Positions 33,218 to 42,590 of a stretch of DNA of 64,000 nt are shown piece by piece. The first letter of the stretch is position 1. The number at the start of each line of letters is the position of its first letter. Source of the DNA: Scatosoma sp045632265 (lineage in GTDB: Bacteria > Bacillota > Clostridia > Christensenellales > Borkfalkiaceae); contig JAZQWG010000030.1 in NCBI GenBank assembly GCA_045632265.1, positions 1 to 64,000 of the forward strand, in the 5' to 3' direction. Position numbers and translations under genes: made by a program. Below the pieces are notes generated by a model. The model was not told the DNA's origin and made no database searches. It saw nothing but the letters and a program-made list of their open reading frames with translations.

Positions 33218-34546
33218 TTACTTAGGAAGTACGCCCAACGCTTGGTCGATTTTAATAAGTAAAGGTTCGATAATGCTTCCCGCAAGATTAAACACACCGT
33301 TGGAAAGGCTTGCGTCCGCCGTGAAAAGTTCGTCCACGTGGAAGATGCCGTATCTTGCCAACAAATACCAAATTGCCCACGTTGCCAAGCAAACGATAAT
33401 GCCAAGCACGAGATACAATATAAACGCCAAAATCCCGTCCGTAATACGCGTAAAGCTGTGTCCGTGAATCCAATCGGCAAGCTTTTTAAGCACCCAATTA
33501 AGCACGTACGTAAGCGCTACGAAGAACACCGCAAGCAAAAGCCCCGCGATAATCTTGCCCACGATAGGCGCAAGGAACGCAAGTTTCCCGCTGCCGAAAA
33601 TTTTCGTCATTGCATTTACGCAACGAGTCGTAAGTCCGTACAAGAAGATATTGCCGCCTTCTTTCACAGCAAAGGGCAAATACAAGCAAATAAGCGCAAA
33701 CGCAAAGCCCACGAAACGCACCAAATTGCGCATCGTTTCGGTAAACCCACTTCTTCTACCCTTGCACGCAAAGGCAATCAAAATACCGATAAAGAAGAAG
33801 TCGAGCGCAAAGCGGGACACGAAGGACACCAACGTCGGCACAAGCACTACGCCCCCCACGTCGAACGTGAAAAGGAAGGCAAGCGGGCCGTCTTTAAGCG
33901 ACGTTGCGTTGAGCAAGAACAAGCCGAGCGACAACACCGTAAAGATGATGGTAAACGTATTGATAAAGCAAATCAACCCGCCGAGAAGTTTCGTGCCAAA
34001 GCCAGGCGTTTCGTAGTTGATACGCAAGGGCATTTTTTTCGACGTATACGATTCGTAATCGTCGTAATCCACCCAGTCTTCGTCGTATTCAACGCCGTCT
34101 TCGTCCATCACGTACACGTCCGCATTTTTAGGAATCATCTTGATTTTGGGACGGAATTTCAAAGAGAACACCCCGTACAACACCATCACGATGAGAATAC
34201 AGCCAAGCGCGAGAATAAACGCTGGAATGAACGTGGTTAAGCCGTCCGACAATCTCGTCAAGGCTTCCCCTTCTAATCCAAATCCTGTCGCCATATTAGA
34301 AAGCGCACCGTGCATAGCCGATTTCAACGCGCCGCCTGCCAATCCTTGCAGCAAGAAGAACAAGGCCGCCGCCAAAAGCCAAACGAGCCCCGCCCAGCTG
34401 ATACGTTTTGCGCCCTTCTTAAAGCCCACGATAAAGGCAATAATCAAAGCCACGCCGCTCAGCGCTAATATAAGGATAGGCAAGAATTGCAAAAATCCGC
34501 CGCCCGCATCCGCTTCCGTTGTCAGAATCGAATTCAATCGCGTCAT
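33218..34546 (-). CDS. Multi-pass membrane protein of unknown function (CvpA-like features)
   Basis: A 442-residue integral membrane protein with about nine or ten hydrophobic helices. The first section (LQFLPILILALSGVALIIAF then VGFKKGAKRISWAG) recalls CvpA-type proteins, in which a helix is followed by a basic GFxxG motif. Between about residues 145 and 175 is a strongly acidic, Tyr-rich cytoplasmic loop (VYVMDEDGVEYDEDWVDYDD). AAGGAG precedes the ATG. It follows glnS by 23 bases in the same direction and is probably the last gene of the fhs-glnS transcript. No catalytic motif is visible; role unknown. Confidence 0.75.
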   Translation of the reverse strand: MTRLNSILTTEADAGGGFLQFLPILILALSGVALIIAFIVGFKKGAKRISWAGLVWLLAAALFFLLQGLAGGALKSAMHGALSNMATGFGLEGEALTRLSDGLTTFIPAFILALGCILIVMVLYGVFSLKFRPKIKMIPKNADVYVMDEDGVEYDEDWVDYDDYESYTSKKMPLRINYETPGFGTKLLGGLICFINTFTIIFTVLSLGLFLLNATSLKDGPLAFLFTFDVGGVVLVPTLVSFVSRFALDFFFIGILIAFACKGRRSGFTETMRNLVRFVGFAFALICLYLPFAVKEGGNIFLYGLTTRCVNAMTKIFGSGKLAFLAPIVGKIIAGLLLAVFFVALTYVLNWVLKKLADWIHGHSFTRITDGILAFILYLVLGIIVCLATWAIWYLLARYGIFHVDELFTADASLSNGVFNLAGSIIEPLLIKIDQALGVLPK

Positions 34547-34569
34547 TTTCCACTCCTTAAAAAGTTATT

Positions 34570-36204
34570 TTACTTATTGAAGTTATCTTTCAAAGAAACG
34601 ATTTCGGAAAGCACCAAACCGCCCTTTTCATCCGTACATTTTTTATAGTAGCCCACGCGCATAAGTTGGAAAGCCTTATTTTCTTCGCTTTGCGCAAGGT
34701 AGGGTTCCGCCTTGCCGTAGAAGATATGTTCGCTATCCAAATTCATACGTTCGCCAAAGTCTTGACCAGCGTATTCCGCATCCTTCAAAAGATAGGAATA
34801 GCGACGGATTTCTACGTCCACACCCGTCTTGCCGTCTACCCATTGAATAGTGCCTTTTACCTTAATACCACTCGTGTCGTTTGCCGAACGGCTTTCGGGC
34901 ACGTACGAACATTTAAGCTCTACCACTTCCCCGTTTTCATCCGTCACCACTTCGTCGCAATGGATGATATACGCGCCCTTCAAACGCACGTAGCCGTCCA
35001 TCTTCAAACGTTGGTATTTGGGGGGCGGGTTAAGCGAGAAGTCCGCTTTATCGATATACACTACGTTCGAGAAAGCCACTTGTCTTACGCCTAATTCGGG
35101 CTTCAAGGGGTGGATTGCCGAATCGAGCATTTCTTCCCCTTCGTAGTTGGTAATCGTCACTTTCAACGGCTCTAACACCGCCATAGCACGTTCCGCATTT
35201 TCGTTAAGGTTATCACGGATACAAGCTTCCAAATAGGAAAGCTGACATTCCGAATTTGCCTTTACGATACCGATTTTCGTGCAGAAATCCAAAAGCGCTT
35301 CGGGGGGGACACCACGGTTACGCAAGCCTGCTACCGTAGGCATACGGGGATCGTCCCAGCCGTGTACGTGACCTTCTTCTACAAGGCGTTTCAAATAACG
35401 CTTACTCATCACCGTGTTCGTCACCGCAAGGCGAGCAAACTCGATTTGACGAGGTTTCGGGTCGAAACCAAGGTTGATGCCCACCCAGTCGTAAAGGGGG
35501 CGATGGTCTTCAAATTCAAGGGTGCACAACGAGTGCGTAACGCCTTGCAAATAGTCGCAAATAGGATGTGCGTAGTCGTACATAGGATAGATGCACCACT
35601 TATCCCCCGTGCGGTGGTGCGTTGCACGCAAGATACGATAGATAACGGGGTCACGCATGTTCATGTTGGGCGACGCCATATCGATTTTCGCACGCAAGCA
35701 CTTGCTTCCGTCGGGATATTTGCCCGCACGCATTTCTCTAAAGAGTTGCAAGTTTTCTTCCACGCTACGGTTTCTATAAGGGCTTTCCTTGCCCGCTTCC
35801 GTCAAGCTGCCACGGGTTGCGCTGATTTGTTCGGGCGATAAATCGCACACGAAAGCTTTGCCTTCGCAAATCAAACGTTCTGCGTAGTTGTAAATGATTT
35901 CAAAGAAATCGGAAGCGTACTTTTCTTCCGCCCAGTCGTAGCCTACCCACTCGATATCCTTGCGGATAGCATCTACGAATTCCGTCTTTTCCTTGGACGG
36001 GTTGGTGTCGTCGAAGAAAAGGTTGCACTTGCCTTCGTACTTTTTCGCCGTACCGAAGTTGACGAGCATACTCTTGATATGCCCGATATGCAAATAACCG
36101 TTCGGTTCGGGCGGGAAACGAGTTTGCACCGCGCTAATCTTTCCCTTTTCGATATCGTCGTTGATAATTTGTTCTATAAAGTTCGTTGCTTCAATGGTAT
36201 TCAT
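34570..36204 (-). CDS. glnS: Glutaminyl-tRNA synthetase
   Basis: A 544-residue class I synthetase. The HIGH signature is FPPEPNGYLHIGHIKS, the KMSKS signature is VMSKRYLKRL, and the C-terminal anticodon-binding beta barrels include KGTIQWVDG. It charges tRNA-Gln with glutamine; its presence means that this organism need not make Gln-tRNA only through the GatCAB amidotransferase route that is usual in Bacillota, so the gene was probably acquired in an ancestor. I chose ATG 36204, preceded by GGGTGAG, over an in-frame GTG three codons upstream. It is 24 bases downstream of fhs. Confidence 0.95.
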   Translation of the reverse strand: MNTIEATNFIEQIINDDIEKGKISAVQTRFPPEPNGYLHIGHIKSMLVNFGTAKKYEGKCNLFFDDTNPSKEKTEFVDAIRKDIEWVGYDWAEEKYASDFFEIIYNYAERLICEGKAFVCDLSPEQISATRGSLTEAGKESPYRNRSVEENLQLFREMRAGKYPDGSKCLRAKIDMASPNMNMRDPVIYRILRATHHRTGDKWCIYPMYDYAHPICDYLQGVTHSLCTLEFEDHRPLYDWVGINLGFDPKPRQIEFARLAVTNTVMSKRYLKRLVEEGHVHGWDDPRMPTVAGLRNRGVPPEALLDFCTKIGIVKANSECQLSYLEACIRDNLNENAERAMAVLEPLKVTITNYEGEEMLDSAIHPLKPELGVRQVAFSNVVYIDKADFSLNPPPKYQRLKMDGYVRLKGAYIIHCDEVVTDENGEVVELKCSYVPESRSANDTSGIKVKGTIQWVDGKTGVDVEIRRYSYLLKDAEYAGQDFGERMNLDSEHIFYGKAEPYLAQSEENKAFQLMRVGYYKKCTDEKGGLVLSEIVSLKDNFNK

Positions 36205-36228
36205 ACTACTCACCCACTCTTCGCATTA

Positions 36229-37884
36229 TTAAGACAAGCCCACGATTGTGCCGTCGGAAAGCAAATCGATTTTTTCCGCTGCGGGACGTGCGCCAAGCCC
36301 GGGCATGAGCATAATTTTGCCTGCAATCGCCACGATAAAGCCCGCACCGCCCTTCAATACGATGTCACGAACGGTGATTCTAAATCCCGTAGGTCTGCCG
36401 ATAAGTTCGGCGTTGTCCGAAAGGGAGTATTGCGTTTTCGCCATGATAATCGGTTTATCGCCGTAGCCCTTTTCTTCAATCGTCTTAATCTTCGCAAGCG
36501 CTTCTTCCGAGAAATCTACGCCGTCCGCGCCGTAAATCTTTTGCGCCAACTTTTCAATCTTTTCGCAAACGCTGTCCGAAAGTTCGTAAGGATAGCAAAG
36601 CTTGGAAGGAATTTCGCAAGCCTTTACCACTTCTTCAGCAAGTTCCTTGCCGCCTTCGCCACCCTTCAAGAATACGTCGGTGAATACCGCCGTCGAGCCT
36701 GCGTTTCTAACCGTTTCAATGACGTAATCGGTTTCCGCTTGCGTATCGGTGAAGAATCTATTCATCGCTACGACAACGGGCTTTTTATATACGTTTTGAA
36801 TATTTTCAATGTGTTTCAAAAGGTTGGGCATACCCTTTGCAAGCGCTTCCAAGTTTTCTTCCGCAAGCGTTGCTTTGTCCGCACCACCGTGCAATTTAAG
36901 CGCTTTTACCGTAGCAACGATAACTACGCAATCGGGTTCAATCCCCGCCTTTCTACATTTAGCGTCAAGGAATTTTTCTGCGCCAAGGTCAGCGCCGAAG
37001 CCTGCTTCGGTGATAGCGTAATCGGCAAGACTCATCGCTGCGTACGTTGCTTGTACGCTGTTGCAACCGTGCGCAATGTTCGCAAACGGACCGCCGTGAA
37101 TAATAGCGGGCGTGTGTTCGAGCGTTTGAACAAGGTTGGGCTTCATCGCTTCTTTCAAAAGCACCGCCATCGAGCCTACTGCGCCGGGGATATCCCTTGC
37201 AAATACGTAATCGCCGTCCGTGTTCAAGCCGATGATGATGTTGCCAAGACGGCGTTTCAAATCGTCCAAGTCGGTTGCAAGGCACAAAACTGCCATAACT
37301 TCGCTTGCCGCCGTAATATCGAAATGGTCTTCTCTTTCCACGCCACGACCGTTTTTGCCGATCGTGATATTGATAAGTTCACGTTCGTTCATGTCCATAC
37401 AACGGTGGAAATAGATATTGTTCAAGTCAATTTTGAGCGCATTGCCACGGAAAATGTGGTTATCCATCAATGCGCAAAGCAAGTTGTTTGCCGCCGTAAT
37501 TGCGTGCAAATCGCCCGTGAAGTGCAAGTTGATTTCACTCATCGGCACAACTTGCGCATAACCGCCGCCAGCTGCGCCCCCTTTCATGCCAAATACAGGG
37601 CCAAGGGAAGGTTCACGCAAAGCAAGACAAACGGATTTACCGATTTTGGAAAGCCCGTCGCCAAGCCCGATAGAAACGGTGGTTTTCCCTTCGCCCGAAG
37701 CGGTGGGATTAATGGCCGTCACTAAAACGAGTTTCGCTCTGCGTTTTGCATTTTTCGGAAGCGTAATCTTCGCTTTGTATTTGCCGTACAATTCCAAATC
37801 CGCTTCACTTAAACCGATTTTTTTGGCTACTTCTCTAATGTCAATAAGTTCGGCGGATTCAGCAATTTCAATATCCGAAAGCAT
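36229..37884 (-). CDS. fhs: Formate-tetrahydrofolate ligase
   Basis: A 551-residue enzyme beginning MLSDIEIAESAELIDIREVA. The ATP-binding P-loop is NPTASGEGKTTVSIGLGDGL, followed by LREPSLGPVFGMKGGAAGGG and the C-terminal PGLGARPAAEKIDL; length is standard. It makes 10-formyltetrahydrofolate from formate, THF and ATP, feeding purine synthesis or the methyl branch of the Wood-Ljungdahl pathway. AAAGGAG stands 8 bases before ATG 37884, so the 40 codons upstream are not translated. It heads a likely operon with glnS and the membrane protein. No folate-type riboswitch is evident in the leader. Confidence 0.97.
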   Translation of the reverse strand: MLSDIEIAESAELIDIREVAKKIGLSEADLELYGKYKAKITLPKNAKRRAKLVLVTAINPTASGEGKTTVSIGLGDGLSKIGKSVCLALREPSLGPVFGMKGGAAGGGYAQVVPMSEINLHFTGDLHAITAANNLLCALMDNHIFRGNALKIDLNNIYFHRCMDMNERELINITIGKNGRGVEREDHFDITAASEVMAVLCLATDLDDLKRRLGNIIIGLNTDGDYVFARDIPGAVGSMAVLLKEAMKPNLVQTLEHTPAIIHGGPFANIAHGCNSVQATYAAMSLADYAITEAGFGADLGAEKFLDAKCRKAGIEPDCVVIVATVKALKLHGGADKATLAEENLEALAKGMPNLLKHIENIQNVYKKPVVVAMNRFFTDTQAETDYVIETVRNAGSTAVFTDVFLKGGEGGKELAEEVVKACEIPSKLCYPYELSDSVCEKIEKLAQKIYGADGVDFSEEALAKIKTIEEKGYGDKPIIMAKTQYSLSDNAELIGRPTGFRITVRDIVLKGGAGFIVAIAGKIMLMPGLGARPAAEKIDLLSDGTIVGLS

Positions 37885-38136
37885 TTGTTTTTCTCCTTTG
37901 TGAGCCGTTTTCTTTTTTTCGCACGCATATTTCGCGCGTAAAAAAATAGAAAGCGACCATAATAACGCTATTTTAACAACTATCATTATACCATATCTTT
38001 TCAAAAAATGGAATAGTTATCTCGTGCTTTTTTAGAAAAATTTCATAATTTTTTTAATATTTTCGGCAAAATATTCTTCACTCAAGAAAAAGGCGGTCAA
38101 AAAAAGATTTTTTCATAGAAAACAAGCTCCTTTCAT

Positions 38137-38165
38137 TTGACTTTACTTTGTAAAAATCGTATAAT
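38137..38165 (+). promoter_or_regulatory. Promoter of glyS
   Basis: TTGACT (38137-38142) and TATAAT (38160-38165) are 17 bases apart, about 40 bases before the start codon. There is no room or sequence for a T-box leader. Confidence 0.85.
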
Positions 38166-38207
38166 AAAGGCGATAATGTAAAGTTTTTATCGAAAGGAGA
38201 ACTAATC

Positions 38208-39608
38208 ATGGCAGAAAAAAGAGCGGTGACGATGGAAAAACTCGTTTCCCTTTGCAAAACGCGCGGCTTTATCTTCCCCGGCAGCGAAATTTACGGCGGC
38301 CTTGCAAACACGTGGGACTACGGTCCTTTGGGCGTTGAACTTAAAAACAACGTAAAAAAAGCTTGGTGGAAAAAGTTCGTACAAGAAAACCCCTACAACA
38401 CGGGCGTAGATTGCGCTATTTTGATGAATACCCGTACGTGGAAAGCGTCCGGTCACCTTGGCGGATTTTCCGACCCCCTTATGGACTGTAAGTCCTGTAA
38501 AGCTCGTCACAGAGCCGACCAACTCGTAGAAGCATACGTTGCGAAAAAGGGCTTGGACGTAAAGGTTGAAAGCATGGATAACGAAGGTTTGGAAGCGTTC
38601 ATTTCCGAACATAAAATCGTTTGCCCTATTTGCGGCAACAGCGATTTCACGTCCATCAGAAAGTTCAACTTGATGTTCAAAACGTTCCAAGGCGTAACGG
38701 AAGACTCGACGAACACCGTTTACCTTCGTCCCGAAACGGCGCAAGGTATCTTTGTAAACTTCGCAAACGTACAACGTGCAACCCGTATGCGTGTACCCTT
38801 TGGTATCGCGCAAGTAGGTAAATCCTTCCGTAACGAAATCACGCCCGGCAACTTCACGTTCCGTACCCGTGAATTTGAACAAATGGAACTTGAATTCTTC
38901 TGCAAGCCCGGCACTGATTTGGAATGGTTTGCATACTGGAAAGATTTCTGCCGTGACTGGCTTTTGTCCCTTGGCATGAAGGAAGAAAACTTGCACCTTC
39001 GCGACCACTCGCCCGAAGAACTTTGCTTCTACTCGAAAGCAACGACCGACTTTGAATACCGTTTCGCATTTGGTTGGGGCGAACTTTGGGGCGTAGCGGA
39101 TAGAACGGATTACGACTTGTCGCAACACGCAAAAGAATGTGGCAAGCCCATCGATTACGTTGATCCCGTGACGAACGAAAGATACGTGCCTTACGTTGTT
39201 GAACCGTCGCTCGGCGCGGACCGTGTAGTGCTTGCCTTCTTGACGGATGCGTACGACGAAGAAGTGGTTGACGCTGAAAAGAACGATATCCGTACGGTAC
39301 TTCGTTTGCACCCCTTCCTTGCGCCTTACAAGTGCGCCGTATTGCCTTTGCAAAAGAACTTGGCGGACAAAGCTGACGAAATCTATGCAAAGATGATGAA
39401 GAAATTCCCCACCACCTACGACGTGACGGGTTCTATCGGTAAGCGTTATAGAAGACAAGACGAAATCGGTACGCCTTTCTGCGTGACGGTTGACTTCCAA
39501 ACGCTTGAAGACAACACCGTAACCGTTCGTGATAGAGATACGATGGAACAAATCCGCGTATCCATTGACGAAGCAATCGCTTACGTTCAAGAAAAAATCG
39601 AATTTTAA
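38208..39608 (+). CDS. glyS: Glycyl-tRNA synthetase, homodimeric class II type
   Basis: A 466-residue alpha2-type synthetase starting MAEKRAVTMEKLVSLCKTRG. Motif 2 is FRNEITPGNFTFRTREFEQM with the following MELEFF, and motif 3 is VVEPSLGADRVVLAFL; the C-terminal anticodon domain ends around KRYRRQDEIGTPFCVTVD. This form, unlike the alpha2beta2 GlyQS of many bacteria, is found in Gram-positives such as Staphylococcus and many Clostridia. AAAGGAG lies 9 bases before the ATG. A single-gene transcript with a consensus promoter and a hairpin terminator is likely. Confidence 0.96.
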   Translation: MAEKRAVTMEKLVSLCKTRGFIFPGSEIYGGLANTWDYGPLGVELKNNVKKAWWKKFVQENPYNTGVDCAILMNTRTWKASGHLGGFSDPLMDCKSCKARHRADQLVEAYVAKKGLDVKVESMDNEGLEAFISEHKIVCPICGNSDFTSIRKFNLMFKTFQGVTEDSTNTVYLRPETAQGIFVNFANVQRATRMRVPFGIAQVGKSFRNEITPGNFTFRTREFEQMELEFFCKPGTDLEWFAYWKDFCRDWLLSLGMKEENLHLRDHSPEELCFYSKATTDFEYRFAFGWGELWGVADRTDYDLSQHAKECGKPIDYVDPVTNERYVPYVVEPSLGADRVVLAFLTDAYDEEVVDAEKNDIRTVLRLHPFLAPYKCAVLPLQKNLADKADEIYAKMMKKFPTTYDVTGSIGKRYRRQDEIGTPFCVTVDFQTLEDNTVTVRDRDTMEQIRVSIDEAIAYVQEKIEF

Positions 39609-39619
39609 TTAAATTAAAA

Positions 39620-39690
39620 CCCAAGGGCAGGTATGCGTTCAACGCACACCTGCCCCTTTTATTTTATTTTCAACGCGTACATGCCCCTTA
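39620..39690 (+). terminator. glyS terminator containing dispersed motif copies 2 and 3
   Basis: GGGCAGGTATGCG and CGCACACCTGCCC pair with one mismatch around TTCAA, followed by CTTTTATTTTATTTTC. The right arm and the following TTTTCAACGCGTACATGCCC repeat the motif seen after spoVT. Confidence 0.75.
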
Positions 39691-39942
39691 GATAAAAAGG
39701 AAAAACCAAAAATATAGCGCAGGTTTATTAGCGTGCCTTGAAAGGTCGTGTCCGTGACTTTTTCCATAGCACATGCGCTTATATCCCACATATTAAAACT
39801 TCGTTTTCGTAATCTTCCTATTAAACGTGGGCATTACGCCACCAAATTACGCAAACAAAAAAAGCAAGGCAAACGCCTTGCTTTTTATCGTTTATCGATA
39901 CCGTATGGGGGGATAATCCCCCCATACGTGCTTGTTTATTGA
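39691..39942. other. Intergenic region before gyrA with two hairpins
   Basis: No supported gene. A terminator AAAAGCAAGGC-AAAC-GCCTTGCTTTT is at 39859-39886, and a perfect stem CGTATGGGGGG-ATAAT-CCCCCCATACG at 39902-39928 stands 14 bases beyond the gyrA stop. A 64-codon plus-strand frame at 39748 lacks a ribosome site. Confidence 0.6.
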
Positions 39943-42567
39943 TTATTCTTCATCAGTTGCGGGGGCTTCATCCACCTCTTCGTCGTCGAGAACAACCGTT
40001 TCTTCCGTTTCTTCCACTTCCGTTTCGCCAACCAAATCTTCAGGGCTTAAATCCGCCGCCGTTTCTTCGGGTGCTTGCGTTTCCGCTTCGTCGTCACGTT
40101 CGGTGACGTCTACGGTTGCTACTTCGCTGTCCTTAACGTTCATAACTCTTACACCGCGCGTGCTTCTGCCGATACGGCTAATCGTGTCTGCGTGCATGCG
40201 GATAATGATACCGCCCGTCGTGATAATCATGACGTCGTTTTCGTCCGTCACAAGGCGCATATTGACAACTTCGCCCGTCTTTTCGTTGTAGATACCCGAC
40301 TTGATGCCCTTACCGCCACGGCTTTGCAAACGATATTCGTCAAACGACGTACGTTTACCATAACCAAGGGATGTGAGCGTGAACAAGTCTTGATTTTCGT
40401 CCACGATAAGCATATCGACAACGATATCGCCCTTGCCAAGCGTAATCGCTTTTACGCCTTGCGTGCCACGGCCGGTAGGTCTAACGTCCGTTTCCGCAAA
40501 GCGGATACACTTGCCTTGGCGGGAAGCAACGAAGATTTCGTTTTCGCCCGTCGTGAATTGTACGGAAATGAGTTTATCGTCTTCTTGCAACTTAATTGCA
40601 ATCTTACCGTTTTTAGGAATACGCTTAAATTCGTCCGTCGACGTCTTCTTAATCAAGCCGTTTCGCGTAGCCATGACAAGGAAGCCCGTGCCGTCTTCTT
40701 TAACGGGCAACACCGCTTCAATCTTTTCGCCTTGTTCAAGTTGAACGATGTTGACAACCGCTCTACCCCTTGCCGTTCTATTCGCTTCGGGGATTTCGTA
40801 GCCTTTAATCGAGTACACTTTACCCTTGGACGAGAAGAGCAAGATAGGATCGTGCGTGCACGTGACGAACATTTTTTCCACGTAGTCTTCGTCTTTCGGT
40901 CTATGCGCCGTAATACCCTTACCACCACGACCTTGCGCCTTATATTCGACAACGGGCAAACGCTTGATATAGCCCGAGTGCGTAATGGAAATAACGACGT
41001 CTTCTCTATCAATAAGGTCTTCGTCGTCGATATTGCCGTAATCTACGCAAATTTCCGATTTTCTCGGGGAAGGATATTTCGCTTTGATTTCCGAAAGGTC
41101 GGCACGAATTATGTTCATGACACGATATTCGTTTGCCAAGATGTCCTTCAAATCTTCAATCGTAAGGCGGAGCGCTGCAAGTTCTTCCTTGAGTTTTTCC
41201 ACTTCAAGCGACGTCAATCTTTGAAGGCGCATTTCCAAAATGGCTACGGCTTGTTTTTCATCGAGTTCAAACGCGCCCGTCAAGCCTGCAACCGCTTCGT
41301 TTTTATCGGCGGAAGCTTTGATAATGCGGATAACTTCGTCCACGTTGGCAAGCGCAAGCACCAAGCCTGCGATGATGTGCGCACGTTCTTCCGTCTTATT
41401 AAGTTCGTATTTCGTTCTACGAGTGATAACTTCTTTTTGGTGGTTAAGGTAATGATACAAAATATCACGCAAGTTAAGCGTTTTGGGTTCCGTACCGTTT
41501 TCCACGAGCGCAAGAAGGATAATACCGTCGGAAATTTGCAATTTCGTCTTCTTGTAAAGGGTGTTGAGCACGACTTGTGCGTTTGCGTCCTTCTTCACTT
41601 CGATAACGATACGCATACCGTCTCTACCCGATTCGTCGCGGATATCGGAAATGCCTTCCAAACGCTTGTCGTTTACCAAGTCCGCAATCGTCTTAATAAG
41701 CTGCGCCTTGTTTACTTGATAAGGAATTTCCGTGACGATAATGCGGGAACGAACGTTTGCGCCCGTGCCGAATTCTTCAATTTCACAACGGGAACGGATA
41801 ACAAGGTTGCCTTGCCCCGTTCTATACGCTTGACGAATGCCGTTTCTGCCCATAATCAAGCCGCCCGTAGGGAAGTCGGGTGCGGGAATATAATCCATCA
41901 ACTCTTCCACCGTAATATCGGGGTTGTCAATCATGGCAATCGTGCCGTCGATAACTTCCGCAAGGTTATGGGGCGGGATATTCGTCGCCATACCTACTGC
42001 GATACCGTCCGCGCCGTTTACCAAAAGGTTGGGATATCTTGCGGGCAAAACGGTAGGTTCTTCTTCGCTGCCGTCGAAATTGGGGATAAAGTCCACCGTT
42101 TCCTTATCCAAGTCTTTCAACATTTCCGCTGCAAGCTTGGTAAGTTTAGCTTCCGTATAACGCATTGCTGCCGCGCTGTCGCCGTCCACGCTACCGAAGT
42201 TGCCGTGACCGAAAACAAGGGGGAAGTTGATGGTGAAGCCTTGCGCCAAACGAACGAGCGCATCGTAAACGGAGCTGTCGCCGTGGGGGTGATATTTACC
42301 CATACAGTCACCGACGATACGCGCGCACTTTCTCGTTGCTTTATCGTTGTAAAGCCCCATTTCGTGCATGGAAAACAAAATTCTTCTATGAACGGGTTTC
42401 AAACCGTCGCGAACGTCGGGAATCGCTCTCGATTTATTTACTGCCATTGCATAAGCAATGAACGAACGCTTTAACTCGTCGTCTACTTCGACGTCGAGCA
42501 TTTTCGTCATCGCTAACGTTTTCTTAAATTCCTCGGTTAATTCCGGGCTAGTTTCTTTCTTTGCCAT
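39943..42567 (-). CDS. gyrA: DNA gyrase subunit A
   Basis: An 874-residue type IIA topoisomerase subunit. The N-terminal part has ELKRSFIAYAMAVNKSRAIP, the quinolone-determining stretch HPHGDSSVYDALVRLAQ (Ser and Asp as in sensitive enzymes) and the active-site tyrosine in AAMRYTEAKL. The C-terminal beta-pinwheel carries the gyrase-specific GyrA box as QGRGGKG and a related QSRGGKG, so this is gyrase and not topoisomerase IV. The protein ends with about 50 mostly acidic residues. It lies 23 bases after gyrB in the same direction; together they form the gyrBA operon that introduces negative supercoils. Confidence 0.97.
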   Translation of the reverse strand: MAKKETSPELTEEFKKTLAMTKMLDVEVDDELKRSFIAYAMAVNKSRAIPDVRDGLKPVHRRILFSMHEMGLYNDKATRKCARIVGDCMGKYHPHGDSSVYDALVRLAQGFTINFPLVFGHGNFGSVDGDSAAAMRYTEAKLTKLAAEMLKDLDKETVDFIPNFDGSEEEPTVLPARYPNLLVNGADGIAVGMATNIPPHNLAEVIDGTIAMIDNPDITVEELMDYIPAPDFPTGGLIMGRNGIRQAYRTGQGNLVIRSRCEIEEFGTGANVRSRIIVTEIPYQVNKAQLIKTIADLVNDKRLEGISDIRDESGRDGMRIVIEVKKDANAQVVLNTLYKKTKLQISDGIILLALVENGTEPKTLNLRDILYHYLNHQKEVITRRTKYELNKTEERAHIIAGLVLALANVDEVIRIIKASADKNEAVAGLTGAFELDEKQAVAILEMRLQRLTSLEVEKLKEELAALRLTIEDLKDILANEYRVMNIIRADLSEIKAKYPSPRKSEICVDYGNIDDEDLIDREDVVISITHSGYIKRLPVVEYKAQGRGGKGITAHRPKDEDYVEKMFVTCTHDPILLFSSKGKVYSIKGYEIPEANRTARGRAVVNIVQLEQGEKIEAVLPVKEDGTGFLVMATRNGLIKKTSTDEFKRIPKNGKIAIKLQEDDKLISVQFTTGENEIFVASRQGKCIRFAETDVRPTGRGTQGVKAITLGKGDIVVDMLIVDENQDLFTLTSLGYGKRTSFDEYRLQSRGGKGIKSGIYNEKTGEVVNMRLVTDENDVMIITTGGIIIRMHADTISRIGRSTRGVRVMNVKDSEVATVDVTERDDEAETQAPEETAADLSPEDLVGETEVEETEETVVLDDEEVDEAPATDEE

Positions 42568-42590
42568 GTTTCTTTTCTCCTGTTCACTCG

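Noticed and set aside
37885..38136. Riboswitch or T-box upstream of fhs or glyS
   Set aside because: No specifier loop, T-box sequence or ZTP/THF riboswitch core could be recognised.
39721..39767. 42-codon minus-strand ORF downstream of glyS
   Set aside because: No ribosome site and it runs through the glyS terminator.
40075..42474. 799-codon open frame antisense to gyrA
   Set aside because: An artefact of biased codon use in gyrA; the same applies to antisense frames over gyrB (42561-44540), fhs (36079-37725) and the surface protein (53307-55793).
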